Assembly (NCBI GenBank): GCA_950022295.1
Contig: OX465598.1
Coordinates: forward strand, 344,423,324 to 344,487,323
From: Bromus sterilis
Lineage: Eukaryota > Streptophyta > Magnoliopsida > Poales > Poaceae
Length of the DNA: 64,000 nt
Direction: 5' to 3'
In this document: positions 44,731 to 55,851 of the stretch, in pieces
How the letters are laid out: every line of letters begins with the position of its first letter
Position numbering within the stretch: the stretch's first letter is position 1
Position numbers and translations under genes: made by a program
The notes under the pieces: model-generated
Seen by the model: the letters and a program-made list of their open reading frames with translations, nothing else
What the model was told of the DNA's origin: nothing
Database searches by the model: none

Positions 44731-46341
44731 TGATACAGAGTGGCAACTCTCCTCGTTGGTTACCCCAAGTGGAAGGTGAGATGCAGTGTAGCAGCAAGTT
44801 TCCCTTAGCAAAGATGCTAAGGTTGAGTATCGAACCAGTAGGACTCCTAGAGATACAAGTAGGTGTCACGGCGCTTGACGTGGACCTGCACACAGATACA
44901 AATAACATTTCTCCCAACGAGTATAGAGGAGTTGTCAATTCCTCCGGCCCTGCTATTTACAAAGGATCAACGCAAGGGATAAACGTGGAACTGAAAGTAA
45001 AGACTAAAAGTAAACTAAGGGTGTAAACAATAATGTTAAGATGGATCGGGGTCCCGTGGTTTTCACTAGTGATGTCTCTCTCCCAAAAGACGATAAAAGT
45101 GCTAGCGAGGTAAACAAATCACAGCTGGGCAATTGACAGAATTATGAAGGCACCGCAATGCTAACTATGTTGCAAAGAAAGGAAGGGCTCAAAAGCAATG
45201 GGCAGTACGCCAAGGTAAGTAGACCGAAATCCAACTGCATCTACTACGAATCATCCACCTTGAGATATCTATCCAGAACATCTCGCTGGTATTAAGTTGC
45301 GAATCCCACCCAAAGTGTAAACTCAAAGCAACAGACAACTGCATTAAAAGAACTTTGCGTAAAGTAAACAATCCTTGCACCCGCGGGTACAAGCACCATT
45401 GTTTTATCCCTTGTGGCAACAACACATCCCCTAGTCTCATGTTTCTGTCACTCAAGCTAGACATCAGGGGGTTGAACCCACATTCAAGCATAACGCTCCC
45501 TCTTGGAGTTGCAAGCAAACTACTTGGCCAAAGAAAAATACTGCAACGGAGAACATGCAAGAATTTACTCAAGAACAAAATATAAAAGAGAAGAACCAAA
45601 TATATTACTCATCACAATTTGAACATAGTCTCATAATCCATCAGATCCTAGAAAACTCAGCATAGCAACAACAGAAATTAAAAAAGTGTCTCGATCATGT
45701 GAGGCAGCTCACGAGGTCTCGAAAGTGGAAGCACAAAGAGGGGAGAGGTACATCACATAGATACTGGTCACGGACCCATGGTCCAAGGGGGACTACTCAC
45801 AGCACATACGGGAGGCGTTCATGGCTATGGATGGTCTCCCGGAGGGGGTTCCTCCACCCGACAGGGTGCCGGGGCAGCTTCTCCAGGCAGCCCCGATCTT
45901 GAAACGGCGGCGGCGGCGGTACAGAGGCGAGTTCACGGAAAAGAGATCGATATTAGGGGTTTCCACCCCGAGGGCTAAATATAGGCGGAGGGGGTGTCGA
46001 GGAGACCCACCAGGCAGCCAGGAGGCCTCCTGGCGCGGCCTAGTGTGGGGCCGCGCCAGGGACCCTCCTGGTCTCCTAGTGGTGGCCCCCTCCGCTACCT
46101 TGGTGATTCCGGAAGCTTCCGGGTCGCTGATTTTTTATCTGATTTTTCCGGATTTTTTGGAGCACTTTTAATGGCCGGAAAACCTGAAATACAAAAACAG
46201 CAACTGGCAGCTGGGTGCACTGGGTTAATAGATTAGTCCAAATATGCTCAAAAGTGTATGAAAGTTCAAGAAAATCATGGCAAAGTCACACAAAACATGC
46301 ATGGAGCAAACAAAAATTATAGATGCGTTTGGGACGTATCA
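44731..46341 (-). repeat. 5' LTR of C
   Basis: 1611 bp, partner of 27136-28752. TATATTTA at 45976-45983 (minus). The terminal palindrome has one change (ACGCATC). Confidence 0.9.
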
Positions 46342-47607
46342 GAATTGCACTTGTATTGAAATCTAAAAGAGAGTGTACCTCTACCATAGGAGGGTGAGTA
46401 GTAGTCTCACACAACTTCTCAATATGGGGTAGATTCTTCACGTCTTTAGTTTTAATAACTTTCTCTTTAATAGACTTCTTAGCTTCTTGCATGTCTTCGG
46501 GGCTCAGGACAAGCATGCCCCTCTTCTTTGGTGGTGGAGGTGGTTCAGGGCGGACCAATCTTCGTGGTTCTTGGCAATCTTGCCCATTAGTTCTTCTGCA
46601 TCGTCCGGTGTTCTTTTCCTGAAAACACAACCAGCACAACTGTCCAAGTAGGATCTAGATTCATCAGTTAGACCAGCATAAAATATATCAATTAATTCAT
46701 TATTAGGGACTCCATGTCCCGGTCTAGCCTGGATCAGACTGCAATACCTCCCCCAAGCTTTAGGAAGGTTCTCATCCTGCAACTGTTTAAAGTTATAAAT
46801 TTTTCGTAAAGCAGGATGTTGCATATGAGCAGGAAAATACTTATCAACAAAATACTGAGCTAAGTCCTGAGGAATCCTAATAGAACCACATGGTAGTGCA
46901 TCGTACCATGCTTTAGCACCTTCCATTAAAGAAAAAGGAAAAAGTTTAGTAACATAGAAGTTTCGTATCTTCTCATCTGTAGTAAACAATCCACCTAACT
47001 CAGTGAGTTTAGTCAGATGTGCAATAGCGTCATCATTTTCTCTGCCATAAAAGGGGTCAGCCTCAACCATAGATATAAATGAAAGATCAACAGAGAAATT
47101 ATAATCATGATCATTGATGCATATAGGCGACGTAGAAAAAGTAGGATCAGGTACGGTCTTGTTCTTCAAAGAATGTTTCTTGAGCAGCTTCTTAATAGCA
47201 TCAGGGTCAGAGTCGTTAAACTTTGTTAGCTCCCTACATAAATCATCATCAAGTATAATATAATCATCATCTAGGAGTCTCTCCTTGAGTTTACTCAGAT
47301 CAGGATAAGTGTAGGTCCCATCAAAAGTATAGCAATTATCGGGAATTTCAATCCCAGATTTCTTGGCAGCAGCAGCAATCTGTTTCTCAAGAGCGTGACT
47401 AAGAGAACCAATATCATCAAGAGTAGTAGAAGCATCATCAAAAGTATCGGACATGGTGACAGATTCAGTAGAGGCATCATGTGGTGGTGGTGAAGCAAAC
47501 TTGCTCATAACTGAAGGTGAATCAAGTGTAGAACTAGTGTTCAGAACGGTACCTTTTCTCGTACGGGATGGTAAGATCGGGACCTTGGAGTCTTCTTTCT
47601 TACCCAT
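46342..47607 (-). pseudogene. gag: gag N-terminal part of element D
   Basis: Starts MGKKEDSKVPILPSRTRKG at 47607. It contains the gag core: AIAHLTKLTELGGLF, LFPFSLMEGAKAWYDALP, YFPAHMQHPALRKIYNF and LPKAWGRYC. A one-base deletion at about 46550 (E has GGGACGG where D has GGGCGG) shifts the frame in the proline-rich PPPPPKKRG segment. The gene is then cut by C at 46346 and resumes at 27135. The KAWGR codons contain the PPT core (46748-46760). Confidence 0.87.
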
Positions 47608-47664
47608 AGCGGATAAATTGCAGCAGGTAAAATACTTCAAGTAGACTTGTGAATAAAGCTATGC

Positions 47665-47682
47665 TCCCCGGCAACGGCGCCA
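47665..47682 (-). other. Primer-binding site of D (tRNA-Asp type)
   Basis: TGGCGCCGTTGCCGGGGA on the minus strand, a perfect match to the family consensus. Confidence 0.85.
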
Positions 47683-47693
47683 GAAAACGGTCT

Positions 47694-49071
47694 TGATAAC
47701 CCACAACTGCAGGGGATCGAGATAGTCTTCACGGGTAAGATAACCCAATTTATTGATTCGACTCAAGGGGAGCCAAAGAATATCCACAAGCTTTAACAGT
47801 GGAGTTGTCAATTCCACCGCACGTGAGATACACTTACTTACAAGAATATATTAATAGCAACTGCGATATGGTAGTGATGATAGCAACGGTAATAGCAAAC
47901 AGAAAAAGTAAACAACTAGTAACCAGCAGAATTAAAACAATGTAGGCTAGGGAGATGGATGGTTGGGCGCTGCATGGATAAGACACATCATGAAATCAAC
48001 TTGGGGCAAGGCACACAGAAAAGCAAAGATCATCTAGGCATAACTCAAACATCAGGCATGTATCCCACAGGTAGTTGTACGTGCATGCAATAAGAACTTG
48101 CACAACATCTTTTGTCCTACCATCCGCTACAAACGGGGCCAGAAGGAACTTATGGAGATTAAGGTGCTCCTATCAAAGAGCACCGGAACAAAGCATTAAC
48201 AATCAATGGATACATGGAATCCTCAAATTATAGTCTATCCCCTTTGGTGTCCCAAGTTGTCACCTTTGGGATCGCCGGTTCCGGACTATAACAGGTGCAA
48301 ACAACTCATAGATAGGATCAAGAACACAAATATATTCATGAAAACACAAAGGGTTCAGATCTGAAATCATGGCACTCGGGCCCAAAGTGACAAGCATTAA
48401 GAGTAACAAGTTGAAGAAAAGATGATATACACCAATCTAGATGATAGGCAACATGCCCCCAACAATATGATAAACTATTACATGATCTAACTCATCCAAT
48501 CCCTACCATTCCCTTTGCCTACAGTAGGGAATTACTCACACATGGATGGAGAAGTCATGGAGGGATGATGGAGTGGTGATGGCGATGACGATGGCGACGA
48601 TCTCCCCTCTCCGGAGGCCAAAACAGCTTCCATATTAGCCCTCCTGGAGAAGAACAGAGGGTGGCGGCGGCTCCGCGGCGAGAATTGGGAAACCGACTTC
48701 TGTTCTGGGGTTTTCTCATCACGGGAATAAATAGGAGCATCGGTAGGGCACCAGAGGAGGGGGGAGGCCCCCAGGAGGCCAGAGGGCTTGGCCCCACCCC
48801 TGGTCGCGCCAGGGGGGCGCTTGGGGCCCCCTGGGCTCCCCTCTGGTCCCACTTCTGGCATCTGGCTCCTTCGTGTGCGTGGATTTTCTGGTATTTTTTT
48901 GGGAATTTCCTGGGACGTCCAAAAATCCATTTTCCTGCGCACAATAAAACCATGCAGACAGCTCTGCTGAAAACAGTGTTAGTCCGGGTTAGTTTCGTCC
49001 AAATCATGCAAGAATGAGGGCAAAACAATAGCAAAAGTGTTTGGAAAAGTAGATACGTTTGAGACGTATCA
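47694..49071 (-). repeat. 5' LTR of D
   Basis: 1378 bp, partner of 19715-21071. TATTTAT at 48727-48733 (minus). Followed on the right by TSD GCGAG and the resumed gag of E. Confidence 0.92.
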
Positions 49072-49679
49072 GCGAGTTTGGTCAGGTGTGCTATAGCATC
49101 ATCATTTTCTCTGCCATAAAAAGGGCCAACCTCGACTGTAGATATAAGTGAAAGATCAACAAAGAAATCATAATCAGGATCAGAGATGCATATAGGAGAT
49201 GTGGAAAATTTAGGATGAGGAGTAATCATTTTCTTCATGGAGTGCTTTTCGAGCAACTCCTTAACAGCGTCAGGGTCAGAGTCGACACACTATCTGAGTT
49301 CCCTGCAAAAATCATCATCAAGAGTAATATAATCATCATCAAGGATCATCTCCTTGAGTTCATATAAGTCTGGGTAACCAAAGGTTTTGCAAGTAGGAAT
49401 ATAGGTAGCATGAGTCTTGGCCTTGGATTCTGCTGCAACCTTAGCAGCCTGAGTTTCAGTGTAGCGACCAAGAAAACTAGTATCATCAAGAGTAGTTGAA
49501 GCATCATCAAAAGTATCAAACATAGTAACAGACTCGGTAGGAGTAGCATGTGGTGGTAGCAGTGAAGCAAACTTACTTATAACGGAAGGTGAATCAAGCG
49601 TAGCACTGGTACTTAGAACGGTACCTTTTCTTGTAGTAGATGGTAAGATCAGAACCTTGGGGTATCCTTTCTTACCCAT
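49072..49679 (-). pseudogene. gag: gag N-terminal part of element E
   Basis: The ATG at 49677-49679 gives MGKKGYPKVLILPSTTRKG, homologous to D's start. A TAG near 49290 replaces a lysine codon seen in D (CRELTKFND). The frame continues through FYGRENDDAIAHLTKLA to the insertion of D and resumes at 19714 (LGDLFTTDEK). 49072-49076 is a TSD copy. Confidence 0.83.
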
Positions 49680-49736
49680 GGTGGATGAAGTGTGGCAGGC
49701 AAAATACTTCAAGTAGACTTGTAAGTATTGCTATGC

Positions 49737-49754
49737 TCCACGGCAACGGTGCCA
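49737..49754 (-). other. Primer-binding site of E (mutated)
   Basis: TGGCACCGTTGCCGTGGA on the minus strand, two mismatches from the consensus, fitting E being the oldest layer. Confidence 0.75.
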
Positions 49755-49766
49755 GAAAACAGTACT

Positions 49767-51154
49767 TGATGACCCTCAACTGTAGGGGATCGATTGTAGT
49801 GTTCTCCCGGGTAAGTTAACCCAATTTATTGATTCGACACAAGGGGAGCCAAAGAGTATTTATAAGCGTTGACAGTTGAGTTGTCAATTCAACCGCACCT
49901 GAAATATACTTGCTTGCAACAAAGTATTAATAGCAACTGTGATATGATAGCGATAGTAATAACAGCAAAAGTAAAACAACGGAAATAAACTAGTAGTGAT
50001 CAACTGGATTAAAGAACTGTAGGCTAGGGAGATGGATGGTCGGGCGATGCATGAATAAGAATGAACATGTAATAGATTCTAACACGGGGCAAGGCACACA
50101 AAAAAGCAATGATCATCTAGGCAAATATCAAACATTAGGCATGTATCCCATAGGTAGTTGTGCGTGCTTGCAATAAGAACTTGCACAACATCTTTTGTCC
50201 TACCATCCCGCTACGAACGGGGCCAAAGGGAACTTATGGAGATTAAGGTGCTCCTGTCAAAGAGCACCAGAACAAAGCAATAAACTCAATGGATACATGG
50301 AATCCTCAAATTATGGACCTTCCCCTTTGGTGTCCCAAGCTGTCACCTTTGGGATCGCCGGTTCCGGATCATAATAGGTGCATACAACTCATAGATAGGA
50401 TCTCAAACAAAAATATACTCATGAAAACATAAGTGGTTCAGATCTGAAAACATGGCACTCGGGCCCAAAGTGACAAGCATTAAGAGCAACAAGTTGTAGC
50501 AAAGATGATAAACACCAAAGTAGATGATAGGCAACATGCCCCCAACAATCTGACGAACTATTAGATGATCAATCTCATCCAATCCCTACCATCCCCTTTG
50601 CCTACAGCAGGGAATTACTCACACATGTGAAGAGAAGTCATGGAGGGAGGATGGAGTGGTGATGGTGATGACGATGGCGACGATCTCCCCTCTCCGGAGG
50701 CCAATTCAGCCTCCAGATTAGCCCTCCTGAAGAATAACAGAGGCTGGCGGCGGCTCCGCGATAGGTTCTGGAAAAGTGACTTCTGTTTCGGAGTTTCCTC
50801 ATCACGAGAATAAATAGGAGCCAAGGTAGGTCACTAGAGGGGGTGGGACCCACCCAGGCGCCCTGTGGGCGCGTCCAGGGGGTTGGCCGCGTCAGCTAGG
50901 CGCCTGGGGCCCCCATGGCTCCCCTTTGGCCTACCTTTTGGTCCTGGGTCCCTCCGGATGCGTGGATTTTCTGTATTTTTTCTGGGAATTTTCTGAGATG
51001 TCTAAAAATCCATTTTCATGCGCACAATAAAACCATACAGGCAGCTCTACTGAAAACGGCGTCATTCCGGGTTAGTTTAGCTCAAATCATGCAAGAATGA
51101 GGGCAAAAGAATAGAAAAAGTGTTTGGAAAAGTAGATACGTTTGAGACGTATCA
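49767..51154 (-). repeat. 5' LTR of E
   Basis: 1388 bp, starting TGATACGTCTCAAACGTATC and ending GGGTCATCA on the minus strand. TATTTAT at 50810-50816. It carries the GC-rich 17-mer (50857-50873) found again upstream of the extra ORF. Confidence 0.9.
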
Positions 51155-51607
51155 GTGCCTGCCTTGTCGTCCCTTCAAAGGACGTGGTTACCAAAGGGTG
51201 AACCGTCTCCTTACCTTGTCTCGCGTGTGCTCCTGGAGAAGCTCGACTTTCGTGGGTTGGTATCTCACGGCTAACGAGCAAGGACCAGGCCCACGATGGT
51301 ATCCGCCTGTCCTACTATCCCGATACAATACCTCTCGCGGGCACCGTTGTGTCAGCCGACTACTTACCTTTAAGGACACCAGTTGATTCAGGTGCCTACC
51401 ATCAAGTGAAACCAAGAGGAATCACCCTCAATGGTACACTTGAATTGGTTCGACCGAGACATCAGCGGGAATGAACTAAAGTTGAATATCCTCGTATCAC
51501 CTCGGTGATGCTAAGCTACCGAGCCGGCGACGAGAGTGAAATACGAGTCAATCCACTCGTAAGTCAAACTTGAAGCGACTCGGCCGAGTCTCGCCGTTGT
51601 AGTTTCC
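51155..51607. other. Unassigned 453-bp host fragment between E and I
   Basis: Not part of any element I can define. It begins with the expected TSD of E (GTGCC) and ends with TTTCC, the expected TSD of I. The base composition is more even than in the neighbouring elements. Frames of 75-88 codons on both strands (51188-51415 minus, 51120-51386 plus) show no motif I recognise. It could be a piece of a still older retrotransposon or non-repetitive DNA. Confidence 0.5.
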
Positions 51608-52610
51608 TGATGTGCGAGAGATGATAATGGATTCTCTCCCTTCGTTGGTTACCCCAAGTGGAAGGTGAAATGTAGGATAGCAACAAATTTCCCCTATGTC
51701 GAGGATAGAGTTTGTCTCCCGTGGGACTCAAAAGCGGCAATGTAGGTGACAACATCGCTAGAAATTTAGCGGTTGACGTGGACCTCCACACGCAATAAAT
51801 AACTTTGCTCCCAACGAAGTTCAGATAGGTTGTCATTCTCTCCAGTTTTGTTGTTTACAAAGGATCAAACAGAAGGGATAATGATAATGGTGATAGCAAC
51901 TAGAAAGTAAAAGCGGAAAATAAAAGAGCGTGTAAACAGTGATGAGAATATGGCCGGGGTCCCGTGATGTTCACTAGTGATGTCTCTCTCCCAAAAGACG
52001 ATAAAACTGCTATGCAAGGTAAACAAATCACAACTGGGCAATTGACATGATTACGGGCGCAAATAAATGCTAACTATGCTACAAAGAAAGGACGAGGCTC
52101 AAAGCATGGGCGGTACGCCAAAATAAGTAGACCAAAATCCAACTGCATCTAATACTAATCATCCACCTTGAGATATCTATCCAGAACATCTCGCTGGTAT
52201 TAATTTGCGAGCCCCACCCAAAGTGTAAACCCAAAGCAACAGACAACTGCATTAAAAAGCACTTTGCGTAAAGTAAACAATACTTGCAACCGCGGTTACA
52301 AGCATCGTTGTTTTCCTCCTTGTGGCAACAGCACATCCCCTATACTCATGTTTCTGTCACTCAAGCGTGTCAACAGGGGGCATGAACCCACAATCGAGCA
52401 TAACGTTCCCTCTTGGAGTCACTACCTACTACTTGGCCAAAGCAATAAAAAGCAATGGAGAACATGCAACAATTACTCAAGAACATAAATATAAAAGATA
52501 AGAACCAAATATATTACTCAATCACAAACTGAACATAGTCTCATAATCCATCAGATCCTAGAAAACTCAGCATAGCAACAGCAGAAAATTACATATATGC
52601 CTCGATCATG
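51608..52610 (-). repeat. Truncated 3' LTR of I
   Basis: About 1.0 kb of an LTR of the A subfamily, lacking the part that would hold the promoter and LTR start. Confidence 0.8.
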
Positions 52611-54258
52611 AATACCTAGAGCTCGTTTGAGGAGGCTAACCGTTGGAATATGCAAGCCAAGTTCTATAGTGTGAAGGTCCCCACATAGCTATATGCATAA
52701 ATGATCATCTCTATGGAGCACAAGGTATAGAGGGAGTACGAGTGTGGATCTTTCAAAAGGATAGAAGTGTTGCCCATTTCTCTCTTTTTATTTATTTTTC
52801 TCTTTTTTCTATTTTTTGTATTTTTTGGGTGGCCTCAATGGCTCTTTCTATTTCACTCTCATTTTTCCTCATTCGGATCTTTTAAATTTTGTCCACTCTG
52901 GGATATTTTCCTCACTTAAGGGCAACACTCTATTTTACAAGTAGGTAAAGAAGATCTTCATACTTTACAAGGTACTCAACATAAAGAAGATGTAGCTATC
53001 ATGATGTATGCATATGTATGCCTCTTCCAGTGTAGCAGGAACATGTATGACATGAAGATCAAGTCATGAAGAGGTGGATGTTGCATGGCAATATATCTCG
53101 GAAAGGCTATGGAAATGCCTTGATAGGTAGGTATGGTGGCTGTTTTGAGGAAAGATATAAGGAGGAATATGATGACAGAGCGTATCATGCCAAGGGTTTG
53201 GATGCACCGACGAGGTGGACGCCAACTCTCGGAGTTAGAAGAGGGCAATGCACAGTACCGAAGAGGCTAGCAAATATGAGGAGGTGGAAGTGTCAACTTT
53301 CAATACTTACATTAGTCCGAAGAACTCGTGCACTTATTATCGGTAACTCTCAATCTAATGAGGAGGTTCACAAAGAGACAAGTTCCCCGAGGAGGAGTGT
53401 ATGGGGGTTTGGTTATCCTTGCGCATCCTCGACTCATGGTACGTGAGTGTACTCTAATATCCGATCCCTCCAAAGATTAGTGACCCAACTAGTAGCTAGA
53501 GTTCTCAACTAGTTTTTGTAGGTTTTGAAAATAAATATGGATTGCCCAAAATACGACACCTATCACTAATAGGCTAGAGCTCTTGACACCAAAAGTTCAA
53601 ATATTACTCGCAAAAATACCTCAAAACTATTGCAAGTTACTACTACAATTAAATAGCAATCTCAATTACCTACTTGCCAAGACAAGACACAACTTAGTGC
53701 AACAACCAACTCTGTTAACAAGATAAACATGAAAACTAAAGAGAGTTCCAGCAACAAACTAAAAAAAATCTAAGGATCTTGGAAAAGATAAACATGAAAA
53801 CTAAGAGCTTAACATGGCAGCAGCTACGAAATGATAAAGAACACACAACAAAGAAACATAAGCATGAAAATCCTATGATGTGTTATAGTTTGAAGTGGAG
53901 CATGTTTCTCTCCCACACAAAGTAAGATGGGGTCTAACTTGTTATGAACAGCAAGCAAAGCTAAAGAAAACTAAAAAGGAAACCTAAGAGCGAGACGCTC
54001 CAAGCATAGCATATAACGCATGAAGTGATCAAAATATAGTGAGGAAGAACTGATGATTGTTGGTGGGGAAGGGGATGCACGGGGGCATCCCCAAGCTTAG
54101 ACGCTTGAGTCTCCTTGAATATTTATTGGGGATGCATGGGGGCATCCACAAGCTTGAGCGTTTGACACTCCCGGATCTTCTTTCATCATCTTCCCTCGCA
54201 CACTTGAAAACTCCCTTCGTACATAACTCATCATAAGCTGATTAGAGAGGTTAGTACC
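51608..54258 (-). mobile_element. Element I: deleted LTR retrotransposon, A-like, interrupted by H
   Basis: An LTR fragment (51608-52610), whose end TGATGTGCGAG matches A's LTR end in inverse, jumps directly into 3'-module sequence (52611-54258). The rest of the LTR, the PPT and several hundred bases of module are deleted. The junction shows TCATG microhomology. It carries the hairpin pair at 54071-54092 and 54128-54149. It stops at the insertion of H (TSD GTACC, 54254-54258); the remainder is beyond the window. Confidence 0.82.
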
Positions 54259-55837
54259 TGATGGCTTCTCGCCCCTCGTTGGTTACCCAAAGTGGAAGGT
54301 TGAGATGTAGACAACAACAAATTTCCCTCGGTGAAGATACCAAGGTTTGTCGCCAGTAGGACTCCGACAACGACAGGAAGGTGACAACGGCGCCAGCAAT
54401 TAGGCGGTTGACTTGGGCCTGCACACACAACAGATAACTTTGGTCCCAACGAGTTCAGAGAGGTTGTCAATCCCTCCGGCCTTGTTGTTTACAAAGTATC
54501 AAACGCATGGGATGATAATGATAGCGATAGCAACGGAAAAGGAAATAAAGCAGAAAATAAATAGCGGGTAAACAATGGTGGAAATATGGACCGGGGTCCC
54601 ATGATGTTCACTAGTGATGGCTCTCTCCCAAAAGACGATAAAATAGCCATGCGAGGTAAACAAATTACAGCTGGGCAATTGACAAGATTATGTGCGCAAA
54701 CCAATGCTAACTATGCTATAAAGAAAGGAAGAGGCTCAAAACCATGGGCGGTACGCCAAGACAAGTACCGAAATCCATCTGCATCTACCTACTAATCATC
54801 CACCTTGAGATATCTATCCAGAACATCTCGCTGGTATTAAGTTGTGAATCCCACCCAAAGTGTAAACTCAAAGAAACAGACAACCGCATTAAAGAATTTT
54901 TCGTAAAGTAAACAATCCTTGCACCCGCAAGTACAAGCACTGTTGTTTTCTCCCTTGTGGCAACATCACATCCCCTAGACTCATGTTTCTGTCACTCAAG
55001 CTAGTCATCAAGGGGCATGAACCCGCAATCATGCATAACGCTCCCTCTTGGAGTCACTACCTACTACTTGGCCAAAGCAATAAACAGCAACGGAGAACAT
55101 GAGAGAATTACTCGAGACATAAATATAAAAGAGGAGAATCAAATATATTACTCAAACACAATCTAAACATAGTCTCATAATCCATCAGATCCCAGCAAAC
55201 TCAGCATAGCAACAGCAGAAAGATTACATATGTGCCTCGATCATGTAGGGCAGCTCACGAGGTCTAAACCATGAAGCACAAAGAGACTACTCACGGTTCA
55301 TCCGTGAAGCATCCATGGTGGTGGAGAAGCTCCCGGAGGTGGTTCCTCCCTCCGGCAGGGTGCCGGGAAGAGTGCTCTCGATCTTGGAAGCGCAGCGGCG
55401 GCGGAACGGAGGAGAGATCGCGAAAAAGGGTTCTGTCCTCGAGGGTTTCGGGACGAGAGGGATATATAGGCGAAGGGGGGCAGCCAAAGGTGGACCAAGG
55501 GCCTGAGGCACCCCCCAGGCGCGGTCTAGGGGGTGGCCGCGCCAAGTGGCCGCCTGGGCCACCCCTGGCTGCCCTCTGGCCCCACTTGGGCTCTTCCCGA
55601 AGCTTCCTGTACGCTGATTTTTCCTATATTTTTCCGGAATTTTTCTGGCACTTTAAGTAATGGGAAAACCTGAAATACAAAAACAGCAGAAAACAGGAAC
55701 TGGCACTGGGGTGCACTGAGTTAATAGGTTAGTCCAAATATGATCAAAAGTGTATGGAAGTTCATCAATATCATAGCAATATCACACAAAAGAAGCATGG
55801 AGCAAGCAGAAATTATAGATACGTTTTGGACGTATCA
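54259..55837 (-). repeat. 3' LTR of H
   Basis: 1579 bp, starting TGATACGTCCAAAACGTATC on the minus strand. TATA-like TATATAT at 55462-55468. Its plus-strand left end matches the right end of solo LTR B. Confidence 0.88.
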
Positions 55838-55851
55838 ACATCCCCAAGCTT
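55838..55851 (-). other. Polypurine tract of H
   Basis: AAGCTTGGGGATGT on the minus strand next to the LTR. Confidence 0.78.

Larger units (their letters stand above)
27136..46341 (-). mobile_element. Element C: Athila-like gag-protease retrotransposon inserted in gag of D
   Basis: LTRs are at 27136-28752 and 44731-46341; the TSD is GAATG (27131-27135) / GAATT (46342-46346), with one substitution. Without A and its TSD it is about 8.3 kb. D's gag frame reads on across the two flanks, which confirms the boundary. C belongs with H by its gag-protease; it is interrupted by A in gag. No RT or integrase. Confidence 0.92.
19715..49071 (-). mobile_element. Element D: Athila-like gag-protease retrotransposon inserted in gag of E
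   Basis: Complete element with LTRs at 19715-21071 and 47694-49071 and a perfect TSD GCGAG (19710-19714 and 49072-49076). With C and its TSD removed it is about 10.1 kb, including a 900-bp hAT-like insertion. It has PBS, gag, protease, an extra ORF with a 5' intron, and a PPT, and is the same family as E. No RT or integrase is seen. Confidence 0.93.
5025..51154 (-). mobile_element. Element E: Athila-like gag-protease retrotransposon, host of the central nest
   Basis: E is the oldest layer of the central nest. Its 5' LTR (49767-51154) is complete. Its 3' LTR is split by F (left) and copia Z, leaving 5025-5409 and 13744-14055 in view; the first part lies outside the window. Its internal region is 14056-19714 plus 49072-49766, interrupted by D. 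It encodes gag, protease and an extra ORF, all broken, and no RT or integrase is recognisable. The right-hand target duplication should be GTGCC (51155-51159). E lacks the 220-nt intron present in its relative D. Confidence 0.88.
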
